NCBI RefSeq assembly: GCF_947581735.1
Contig: NZ_CANPVT010000052.1
Coordinates: forward strand, 184,880-248,879
Direction of reading: 5' to 3'
Length of the DNA: 64,000 nucleotides
DNA from: Candidatus Palauibacter soopunensis
GTDB taxonomy: Bacteria > Gemmatimonadota > Gemmatimonadetes > Palauibacterales > Palauibacteraceae
The notes under the pieces are model-generated. The model saw nothing but the letters and a program-made list of their open reading frames with translations. It had not been told where the DNA came from and did no database searches. Both the position numbers and the translations under genes were made by a program. Shown here piece by piece: positions 27,473 to 34,748 of the stretch (within the stretch, counting starts at the first letter, position 1; the number at the start of each line of letters is the position of its first letter).

Positions 27473-28746
27473 GAGGCGAGAATCTGCACGGCGCCAGGGG
27501 GTTCCTCCCGGCGGGCCGCCTGTATGCGGTCGAAGAAGAGGGCGGTGAACTCCTCGACCTCGTGATCGGGGTAGAGCGAGGCCACCTTCGCGCGCACCGC
27601 GTCGTGGGCCGACTCGCTGCCGAAGAACTCGTCGGCCACTTCGTCCAGTTCCGCGAGATGCGTCTCGCAGAACTCCACGAAGCGGTCGGTCTCGAACCTG
27701 GCCTCCGCGATCTCGGCGCAGGCTCGAACCCTCTCGCCCACCGACATCCCGGGATGGCACGCATCGAAGAACGGCTGCCAGTCGAGGTTGATGCGCATCC
27801 TGCGCCGAGTCGCCGCGCAGAAGAGGGACCAGCGGAGATTCGCCTTGATGAGCCACGGGAAGTGGTAGTGGAGCGACGTGACCTGCGAATCCGGACAGGG
27901 GTTCGCGAAATCGATCGGCATCCACCGGACGCCGCTGCGCAACACCTCGCACGAGTTGAAGTCCCACCCGAAGAACGCGTTGATCGTGAGCGTCGTGTCC
28001 CGGATCGCGGCGGCATCGGCCGGCTCCAGGCGGTCGCGTTCGACGGTGTAACGGTCGTGCGCGGGGGCGCCGGGGTCGTAGAGGACGGCACGCGTCTGGG
28101 GCCCCAGCCCGATGCAGCGGACGAAACGGTCGTGCTCCACCCCCTGCTGGAGGTGCATCACGAACTTGCCGCTCTCGTCGTAGGCGGCGCCGAGCGCATC
28201 ATCGTCGTCGATCCGCGACACGCCGCGCCAGCCGCCGCCGTCGTACGGCTTCATGAACACGGGATAGCCCAGATCGCGCGCCACGGAGGGAAGGTCGAAG
28301 AGCCGCGCGTAGCGCTTCAGCGTGACCGCCAGATCGTCCTGCGGGTCGTAGGACTTGGGCGGGATGAGCCACGTGCGCGGAACCGGGAGACCCAGCCTCA
28401 TCATCGCGCAGTAGCTGGAGTGCTTCTCCATCGACTGGACGCTCCACGGATTGTTGAACACGTAGAGCCCGTCCATGATCACGGACTTCTTGATCCACTC
28501 CCGCGTCGGAAAATACCAGTGCGTGAGGCGGTCGATGACGACGTCGTACTTCCCTTTCTGCTGCAGGTCGAAGGGCTCGATCGTGACATCCTCGAGATGG
28601 AACCGGATCGTGCCGCCGGACGAGGGGATTCGGGGATCCAGTCGTTCGAGGATCGCGCGGTAGGCAACGGGCCAGCAGAGGTCCGCGCCGAGCGAGAGGC
28701 CGATGCGGCGCGTGACCTCGCCCGAGGACGCCTCGGCGACCGTCAT
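27469..28746 (-). CDS. ATP-grasp carboxylate ligase (RimK/glutathione-synthetase-like)
   Basis: 425 residues from the ATG at 28746. ATP-grasp features: nucleotide-binding Lys166 in VFMKPYDGGGWRGVSRID, and the acidic metal-binding end WDFNSCEVLRSGVRWMPIDF with ANPCPD. The N-terminal pre-ATP-grasp part includes YDVVIDRLTHWYFPT and VFNNPWSVQSMEKHSSYCAM. ATP-grasp enzymes join a carboxylate to an amine or thiol through an acyl phosphate. The C-terminal 120 residues are helical and not part of the core fold. It differs clearly from the three other ATP-grasp proteins nearby. It overlaps both neighbours by 4 nt, so stoichiometric co-expression is likely. The substrate is unknown. Confidence 0.84.
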   Translation of the reverse strand: MTVAEASSGEVTRRIGLSLGADLCWPVAYRAILERLDPRIPSSGGTIRFHLEDVTIEPFDLQQKGKYDVVIDRLTHWYFPTREWIKKSVIMDGLYVFNNPWSVQSMEKHSSYCAMMRLGLPVPRTWLIPPKSYDPQDDLAVTLKRYARLFDLPSVARDLGYPVFMKPYDGGGWRGVSRIDDDDALGAAYDESGKFVMHLQQGVEHDRFVRCIGLGPQTRAVLYDPGAPAHDRYTVERDRLEPADAAAIRDTTLTINAFFGWDFNSCEVLRSGVRWMPIDFANPCPDSQVTSLHYHFPWLIKANLRWSLFCAATRRRMRINLDWQPFFDACHPGMSVGERVRACAEIAEARFETDRFVEFCETHLAELDEVADEFFGSESAHDAVRAKVASLYPDHEVEEFTALFFDRIQAARREEPPGAVQILAS

Positions 28747-29939
28747 TCGTAGACCATCCAGAGCGGACCCGGGAAGAGCCACGACAGCCCCTCGCGCAGG
28801 CGGTCGCGCCAGTTCTCCCAGTTGTGGCCGTCGCGCGACTCGACGAAGCGCACGTCCGTGCCGCCGCGACGGAGGGCGGGGATCAGGGCGCGATTCTCCG
28901 AGACGAGCGGTTCGTAGACGCCCACCGAAACGAACGCCTTCTCGGCGATGGCGGTCGGAGCCTCCCGGTACGCGTTCATCATGTCGACGATGCGGTCGAA
29001 AACGGGTCCGCTCTCGTTGGCGCCGATGTCCGTGAACAGAAAAGAGCCCGACTGCAGCAGCATGCGGCCGAAGCGGCCGGGGTGTTCGAGCGCGGCGTGG
29101 AAGGAGGCGACGGCGCCCAGACTCGCGCCCATGAGGCCGCGCGACCCGGGGTCCGGGAGGAGCGGATAGTCGCTTTCGAGGCGCGGAAGCAGCTCCTCGG
29201 CGACGAACCGCGCGTGCGCCGGATCCGCCGAGTATTCCGACATCCGGTCGCCCGGATGCGTGAGCGCGACGATCATCCGGGGGATTTCGAAGCGATCGAT
29301 CAGTTGGTCGAGCACCTGCCTCAGGCCGGCGTACTCGACGTAGTCCCCACCGTCGTGCACGATGAGCAGCGGGTAGCGCCGGTTGGCGCGGAACTCCGCC
29401 GGACGGTACACGGTCACGTGCCGCGCGGACCCGAACGTCTCGCTCTCGACCGCCAGTTCGTCCATCTCGCCGCGCCGGACCTCCCCGCTCTCGCGAGCCC
29501 AGTCGGGGATCTCGTAGCCCCGCGCCTGCACGACGGAGTTCGCGCCGAACGGATCGCGGGCGCGCTGGGGGTTCAGAGGGTCCTCGATCCACTCCACGCG
29601 GCCACGGGCGACCACTTCGATCTTGTACTCCACCCGTGACTCGTCGGGGAGTTCGAGCGTGTAGCACCAGAGGTCCGTTCCCTCCAGGCGGCGGAAGGGC
29701 GCCGAGGTCTGGAGTCCGTGCACCCAGTGTCGAAGCCGGACGGCGTCGGCGTGGCCCCGATACACGAAGGTGTAGAGGGGAGGCTCGGCGAGCGGGAACT
29801 CGTTCGCATCGAGAAACGCGTCCACTGAATCCACCCCGCCGGAACCGGACGCGAGCCGCTTCTCGAGCGCCGCGATCGCGGACGAACGCGGCATGGACTC
29901 GTCTTGCCGCCGGACCCGGGCGTGGGGGTCGAACCGCAT
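28743..29939 (-). CDS. Esterase (enterochelin esterase/Fes-like) with N-terminal CBM48-like domain
   Basis: 398 residues. Residues about 50-140 resemble an early-set/CBM48 domain (YTFVYRGHADAVRLRHWV; YKIEVVARGRVEWIEDPLNP), the module found in glycogen-acting enzymes and in Fes-type esterases. The alpha/beta hydrolase follows (YPLLIVHDGGDYV), with nucleophile Ser273 in GASLGA and probable catalytic His372 in DGHNWENW. No signal peptide, so probably cytoplasmic. The ATG at 29939 is the longest start; an internal ATG lies at residue 16. Third gene of the minus-strand ligase operon. De-acylation of a glycan is a plausible but unproven role. Confidence 0.84.
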   Translation of the reverse strand: MRFDPHARVRRQDESMPRSSAIAALEKRLASGSGGVDSVDAFLDANEFPLAEPPLYTFVYRGHADAVRLRHWVHGLQTSAPFRRLEGTDLWCYTLELPDESRVEYKIEVVARGRVEWIEDPLNPQRARDPFGANSVVQARGYEIPDWARESGEVRRGEMDELAVESETFGSARHVTVYRPAEFRANRRYPLLIVHDGGDYVEYAGLRQVLDQLIDRFEIPRMIVALTHPGDRMSEYSADPAHARFVAEELLPRLESDYPLLPDPGSRGLMGASLGAVASFHAALEHPGRFGRMLLQSGSFLFTDIGANESGPVFDRIVDMMNAYREAPTAIAEKAFVSVGVYEPLVSENRALIPALRRGGTDVRFVESRDGHNWENWRDRLREGLSWLFPGPLWMVYE

Positions 29940-29946
29940 GGCCGGA

Positions 29947-30942
29947 CTACGCCGCCGTACGGAAGGGGACGCGCCGGCCCGCCGCGTCGAGGCGCTCGAG
30001 ACTTTCGCCGCCGCTCCAGCCGTCGCCGGCCCGATCGATTCGATGGCCGGGGTCGAGGAGGACGCAGGAGTCGGGAGAGAAGCGGGCCGCGAGCCGCGCT
30101 CCCCGCGTCCGATCGTCCAGCGCGAGGCGCGCGGAAGCGTGCGGCAGGGCGACGAGCCCTTCGGCGATCCCGAGCCCCGCGTCGAAGACCTCGGGATGGC
30201 CCTCGCCCCACGGCGGACGATCGTGAAAGAGCACGACGCGCTCCGTCAGCACCATGGCGCCGGCCGACCGGCCGATCACGGGGCGTCCGTCGAGGAGCTT
30301 CCGTCCCCCGAACAGGCGCAGGCGGCTCAGCAGGTTCCCGACGTGCCCGCCCTCCAACACGATCGCCTCGGTGCCCCCGAGCCGCGCGGCCACCTCGCGC
30401 CGTTGCGACCGCACCGCGTCGCGCTCCGGGAGGGCCGTGCGGCGCTCGAACTCCGACCGGATCTCGGTCACGCGGTCCAGGTGTCGCGCATCCAGGTGCC
30501 GAATGGCCTCGAGGGCTTCGCCGCGCTCGGTCTCGAGTACCGACGCGTCCGCCCGCAGTTCGGCCAGCCGCCGGTGTGCCTCGATGAGACCGTGGAGGCG
30601 CAGGTTGTAGGCGCGTCGCAGGGCCTTCAGCCGATCCCGTGTCTCGCGGTGCGCCCGCGCGAGTTCCGTGTCCGCCTCGGCGATCCGGTCGGAGCGCCGG
30701 TAGAGTTCGAGATCCACGATGCGGTCCGCGAGGCGGGGATCGATGAGTCCTTCGTTCGCCTCCCGGTCCCGCCACCCGGCCGTGATGGCCGCGATGCGCG
30801 CGCCCGGCGACAACGCGCCCCCGGCCTCCAGTTCCCGCACCACGTCCCGGAGCGCGAGGCCGCCCCCGCGCGGACCCAGAAGGACGAGCGGCGACCGGGA
30901 TCCGGCGTCGGCGGCGGCCCGATGCCTCCTCGACACCCTCAT
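29947..30942 (-). CDS. S51/cyanophycinase-like class I glutamine-amidotransferase-fold protein with helical insertion
   Basis: 331 residues from the ATG at 30942, overlapping the upstream ATP-grasp stop by 4 nt. The fold resembles peptidase S51 (dipeptidase E/cyanophycinase): LVLLGPRGGG at the start, EAIVLEGGHVGNLLSRLRLF, and nucleophile Ser226 in IGRSAGAMVL. His268 in LPHASARL may complete the site. Residues about 80-185 are highly charged and predicted helical (RSDRIAEADTELARAHRETR), an insertion ordinary S51 enzymes lack. Relatives cleave Asp-containing or iso-peptide bonds, so a peptidase that trims or recycles a ligase product is inferred. Confidence 0.72.
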   Translation of the reverse strand: MRVSRRHRAAADAGSRSPLVLLGPRGGGLALRDVVRELEAGGALSPGARIAAITAGWRDREANEGLIDPRLADRIVDLELYRRSDRIAEADTELARAHRETRDRLKALRRAYNLRLHGLIEAHRRLAELRADASVLETERGEALEAIRHLDARHLDRVTEIRSEFERRTALPERDAVRSQRREVAARLGGTEAIVLEGGHVGNLLSRLRLFGGRKLLDGRPVIGRSAGAMVLTERVVLFHDRPPWGEGHPEVFDAGLGIAEGLVALPHASARLALDDRTRGARLAARFSPDSCVLLDPGHRIDRAGDGWSGGESLERLDAAGRRVPFRTAA

Positions 30943-32162
30943 GCGGCGCGCACTCTCACCCAGCGTCCGACCGCGTCGAGCATTCGACGCAGTTCGTCGT
31001 AGTCCGGGTGCCGCAGCCGGAGCCAGGCGTTCGCCATGTATCCGGCTTCCACCGGCTGGGTGGGCGTACCGGGCGGCGGCAGGTGCGTGTCGATGATCCA
31101 CTCCCCGAAGCGGGCTTCCACCTTATCCAGACCCTCATACCCCGCGATCCGTCCATCGTTGTCGGGCCGCAGCGTCACGATCCCGGCGGAGTACCGGCGC
31201 GATGCGTCCTGCAGCTTTCGGCCGTGCACGATGCAGGCCGCCCACTCGCGGTACACATCCATCTCGTTCGCCGCGCCGTACAGGTCCCAGGCCCTCACGC
31301 CGGGCGGGCGGCAGCCGATCTCGGAGAACTTGAGTCCCTTCTCGCCGAAGAACCATTCCATGTGGGTGGCGGAGGTCTCGATCTCGAGCGCAGCGATGAC
31401 CCGCCGTCCGAGTTCCCGGACTTCCGCGTAGGCGTCGGCGGTGTCGATCCGGTTCGTCGCGATGAACTGGGGCGACACCTCCCGCGTCCGCATGGCCTCG
31501 AGCACGTTCGGGTAGTAGTGGGTCATGAAATCGTGGACCACCGCGCCGCCCACCGTCAGCGTGTCGTAGAAGGCCTCGTGTCCGTCCACGAACTCCTCGA
31601 CGGCGACCTCGGCTCCGTGCCCGACGCCGAGGCGCGGAAGCAGCGCCGCGAGTTGCGCCTCATCGTCTACGCGGTACGTGCCCGAGGCGCCGGCCCCGGC
31701 GCGAGGCTTGACGATGAGCGGATAACCGACCCTCCGGCCGAAACCCGCGATCTCCTCCGCATCGCCTCCCCCCATCGACTGCGCCGTCGCGATCCCGGCG
31801 GCGCGAAGGGCGTCCTTCATCGCCGGCTTGTCGCGGCAAAGGTGCGCGGTCCTCACCGACGTCCCGGCCAGTCCAGCGGCTTCCCGCACGCGGGCGACCG
31901 GGAGGATGTGCGCTTCGACCGTCGCCTCGAGGCGATCCACGGGCCGCCGCCGGTGGATCTCATGAACCGCGTGGGCGAGCGCGCCCTCGTCGCACACGGA
32001 GCCGACCTGCTCGTAGCAGGTGAGCCACCCGTGCAGGTCGGAGCCGAGCGCCTCGAGCGGGGCTTCGCCCACCGCGGACACGTCGGCGCCGACTTCGTGC
32101 AGACCGCGCACGAAGTCCTTCTGGTTTCCGGGAAACAGGGGTTCGACGAATACGACGTGCAT
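30939..32162 (-). CDS. ATP-grasp domain ligase A (carnosine-synthase/biotin-carboxylase-like)
   Basis: 407 residues from the ATG at 32162. Core motifs: CRDKPAMKDALRAAGI, ATP-binding Lys152 in LIVKPRAGAGASGTYRV, EEFVDGHEAFYDTLTVGG, and the metal-binding end THMEWFFGEKGLKFSEIGCR with PPG. It belongs to the same subfamily as the two divergent plus-strand genes, with equal length and co-linear motifs. It is the first gene of the minus-strand operon. Likely an amide- or peptide-forming ligase using small carboxylate substrates. The N-terminus MHVVFVEPLFPGNQKDFVRG closely parallels that of ligase C at 33531. Confidence 0.84.
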   Translation of the reverse strand: MHVVFVEPLFPGNQKDFVRGLHEVGADVSAVGEAPLEALGSDLHGWLTCYEQVGSVCDEGALAHAVHEIHRRRPVDRLEATVEAHILPVARVREAAGLAGTSVRTAHLCRDKPAMKDALRAAGIATAQSMGGGDAEEIAGFGRRVGYPLIVKPRAGAGASGTYRVDDEAQLAALLPRLGVGHGAEVAVEEFVDGHEAFYDTLTVGGAVVHDFMTHYYPNVLEAMRTREVSPQFIATNRIDTADAYAEVRELGRRVIAALEIETSATHMEWFFGEKGLKFSEIGCRPPGVRAWDLYGAANEMDVYREWAACIVHGRKLQDASRRYSAGIVTLRPDNDGRIAGYEGLDKVEARFGEWIIDTHLPPPGTPTQPVEAGYMANAWLRLRHPDYDELRRMLDAVGRWVRVRAA

Positions 32163-32286
32163 TACTTCGCCAGCGACTCGTGGGAAAAACTTCACTTTGG
32201 GGGCCCGACATAGTACAGTCCCTGCGCTCGAACGCCAGCCCGTCCGGCGGCGGCCGTCCGGCCCGCCGCGGCAACCTGGAAGATCC
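32163..32286. promoter_or_regulatory. Divergent intergenic region between the two ligase operons
   Basis: 124 bases separate two divergent ATG codons, one for each ligase operon, so both promoters should lie here. The part around 32184-32220 is relatively AT-rich (GGGAAAAACTTCACTTT and GACATAGTACAGT) within GC-rich surroundings. I could not fit a convincing -35/-10 pair or a clear operator palindrome. Joint control of both operons from this gap is inferred from the arrangement only. Confidence 0.35.
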
Positions 32287-33510
32287 ATGCCGAACGTCGC
32301 ATTCGTCGCCCCGTTCTATCTCCCTACCACGCTGCGCTTTCTGGAGGCCGCCGCGGGGCTCGCCGGCGTGCGCCTCGGGGTCGTGACGCAGGAACCGCTC
32401 GAGCGAACGCCCGCCTCCCTGCGGCGGAGCATCGCGGCGCACGTGCGGGTCGAGGACGCGCTGTCGGCGGAGGGCATCCACATCGGGCTGCGGAGGCTCT
32501 CCACCGAGCTCGGGGGGATCGACCGTCTGCTGGGCGCGCTCGAGGAGCTTCAGGTGCCGCTCGGGGAACTGCGTGATGCGCTCGGCATCCCGGGGATGGG
32601 CGCGGGAGCCGCGGACAACTTCCGCGACAAGTCCCGCATGAAGGACGTGCTCCGAGCGCACGGTCTGCCCTGCGCCCGGCACGCCCTGGTCCGGGACGGT
32701 GACGAGGCGACGGCCTTCTCGGAGGCGACGGGCTTCCCGCTCATCGTGAAGCCGCCGGCCGGTTCCGGCGCCCGCGGCACGTTCCGCGTCGAAACGCCGG
32801 CCCAGTTGCGCACGGCACTCGCGATGTCGCGGCCGAGCGCCGAACGGCCGACGCTCGTCGAGGAGTTCGTCGTGGGTGAGGAACACTCCTTCGACGCGGT
32901 CTCGGTCGGGGGACGCGTCGTCTGGCATTCGATCAACCACTACCTGCCTTCGCCGCTCGAGGTGCTGCGCGAGCCGTGGATCCAGTGGTGCGTCCTCCTC
33001 CCGCGCGAGGTCGATTCGCCCCGGTACGAGGAGATCCGGCGCGTCGCCGGCCCCGCGCTCGATGCGCTCGGGATGGAGACGGGGCTGAGCCACATGGAGT
33101 GGTTCCGGCGCCCCGACGGTTCGGTGGCGGTCTCCGAAGTCGGGGCCCGGCCGCCGGGCGCCCAGTTCGTGACGCTGATCTCGCAGGCGCACGACTTCGA
33201 CCTCTACCGCGCCTGGGCCCACCTCCTGGTCTTCGACGAATTCGATCCGCCGCCACGCCCCTACGCGGCCGGCGCTGCCTATCTCCGGGGGCAGGGCCGG
33301 GGCTCCGTGCGACGGGTGGCCGGCATCGAGGAGATCGCGAACGACCTCGGGCCCCTCTGCGTCGAGTGGCGCCTCCCCCGCGCGGGACAGGCGCAGAGCG
33401 CGTCCTACGAGGGAGAGGGCTACATCATCGTCCGCCATACGCGCACCGAGGTCGTCGAGGAGGCGCTGGGGCGGATCATCACCCGCGTACGGGTGGAACT
33501 CGCCACGTAA
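32287..33510 (+). CDS. ATP-grasp domain ligase B
   Basis: 407 residues from the ATG at 32287; the frame is open upstream to 32020 inside the antisense of the divergent gene. Motifs: FRDKSRMKDVLRAHGLPCAR, ATP-binding Lys155 in LIVKPPAGSGARGTFRV, EEFVVGEEHSFDAVSVGG, and SHMEWFRRPDGSVAVSEVGA with RPPG. The motif order matches ligases A and C, so they are paralogs. Its N-terminal 100 residues are the most different of the three (MPNVAFVAPFYLPTTLRFLE), which in ATP-grasp ligases often reflects a different carboxylate substrate. Followed after 20 bases by ligase C. Confidence 0.84.
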   Translation: MPNVAFVAPFYLPTTLRFLEAAAGLAGVRLGVVTQEPLERTPASLRRSIAAHVRVEDALSAEGIHIGLRRLSTELGGIDRLLGALEELQVPLGELRDALGIPGMGAGAADNFRDKSRMKDVLRAHGLPCARHALVRDGDEATAFSEATGFPLIVKPPAGSGARGTFRVETPAQLRTALAMSRPSAERPTLVEEFVVGEEHSFDAVSVGGRVVWHSINHYLPSPLEVLREPWIQWCVLLPREVDSPRYEEIRRVAGPALDALGMETGLSHMEWFRRPDGSVAVSEVGARPPGAQFVTLISQAHDFDLYRAWAHLLVFDEFDPPPRPYAAGAAYLRGQGRGSVRRVAGIEEIANDLGPLCVEWRLPRAGQAQSASYEGEGYIIVRHTRTEVVEEALGRIITRVRVELAT

Positions 33511-33530
33511 CGGAACAACTCAACGGAACC

Positions 33531-34748
33531 ATGAACGTATTGATGATTTCGCCGGGCTACCCGGCCGAGATGACGTATTTCACGCGCGGGCTCGCGGAAG
33601 TGGGCGCCACGGTCATCGGCCTCGGCGATCAGCCTGCGGCTGCGCTGCCCGAGGTCGCCCGGACGAGCCTGTCCGACCACCTGCAGGTGAGATCGCTGGC
33701 GGATGAAGCGGACGTGATGCGGCAGGTCGCCGCGTTTGCCGCGAAGACCCGGATCGACCGCGTGGAGTGTCTGTGGGAACCCTTCATGATCCTCGCCGCG
33801 CGGCTGCGGGAGATGCTGGAACTCCCGGGGCCGACCGTCGAGCAGACGCTGCCCTTCCGCGACAAGGAAGTGATGAAGGACGTCCTCGACGGCGCCGGGA
33901 TCCGGACGCCCCGACACGGGCGGGCCACGAGCAGCGCCGAATGCCGCGAGGTCGCGGAGCGCGTCGGCTTCCCGCTCATCGTAAAGCCCGTCGCCGGCGC
34001 CGGCTCGGCCGACACCCACCGGGTCGATTCGGCGCGGGATCTGGAGCGGGTCCTTCCCGCCCTCCGGCACGTCCCCCAGGTCACGGTCGAGGAGTTCATC
34101 GAGGGCGAGGACATGACCTTCGACACGGTCACGGTGGGAGGCGTCGTCGCGCACTACAACATCTGCCGCTACTGGCCCCGCGCGCTCGAGTCGAAGACCC
34201 ACGAGTGGCTCAGCCCCATCACGTACGCGCTGCGCGACGTGGAGGCGGAGGACCTCGCCCCCGGACGGGAGATGGGGTTCGCCGTGCTCGCCGCGCTCGG
34301 GTTCGAGACGGGCTACACGCACATGGAGTGGTACCGGACGGCGGACGGGGAGGCGGTGTTCGGCGAAATCGCCGCGCGGCCTCCCGGCGTGCGGACGGTC
34401 GACCTCATCAACTTCGCGAGCGACATCGACACCTATCGCGGCTGGGCCGAAGGCGTCGTGCACGCGACGTGGTCGCAGCCGGTGGAACGGAAGTACAACG
34501 CCTGCTGGATCGTGAAGCGGGCCCGCGGACAGGGCCGGATCCAGCGCATCGAGGGACTCGGCCCCCTGCTGCAGGAGTACGGCGAGCGGGTGTGCAGCCT
34601 GGATCTGCTCCCCGTCGGGTCGCCACGGCGGAACTGGCAGGCCACGCTCGTTTCCGACGGGATGATCTTCCTCCGCCACCCGGACCTGGACGCGCTGGAG
34701 ACGATCGCCGGCGAGTTCGCGACGCGGCTGCAACTCTACGCGGCCTAG
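33531..34748 (+). CDS. ATP-grasp domain ligase C
   Basis: 405 residues from the ATG at 33531. Motifs: FRDKEVMKDVLDGAGI, ATP-binding Lys152 in LIVKPVAGAGSADTHRV, EEFIEGEDMTFDTVTVGG, and THMEWYRTADGEAVFGEIAA with RPPG. Its start (MNVLMISPGYPAEMTYFTRG) parallels ligase A, so A and C are probably the closest pair. The glycine-rich loop reads GAGSADT where A and B have a Gly at the equivalent place (ASGT, ARGT), a possible specificity change. It ends in a TAG that shares the palindrome CTAG with the stop of the convergent glgB gene. Confidence 0.84.
   Translation: MNVLMISPGYPAEMTYFTRGLAEVGATVIGLGDQPAAALPEVARTSLSDHLQVRSLADEADVMRQVAAFAAKTRIDRVECLWEPFMILAARLREMLELPGPTVEQTLPFRDKEVMKDVLDGAGIRTPRHGRATSSAECREVAERVGFPLIVKPVAGAGSADTHRVDSARDLERVLPALRHVPQVTVEEFIEGEDMTFDTVTVGGVVAHYNICRYWPRALESKTHEWLSPITYALRDVEAEDLAPGREMGFAVLAALGFETGYTHMEWYRTADGEAVFGEIAARPPGVRTVDLINFASDIDTYRGWAEGVVHATWSQPVERKYNACWIVKRARGQGRIQRIEGLGPLLQEYGERVCSLDLLPVGSPRRNWQATLVSDGMIFLRHPDLDALETIAGEFATRLQLYAA

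Noticed and set aside
26720..34748. Interpretation of the ligase cluster as cyanophycin synthesis and degradation
   Set aside because: No CphA-type fused synthetase (ATP-grasp plus Mur-ligase domain) is present; the S51-like protein alone is not enough.
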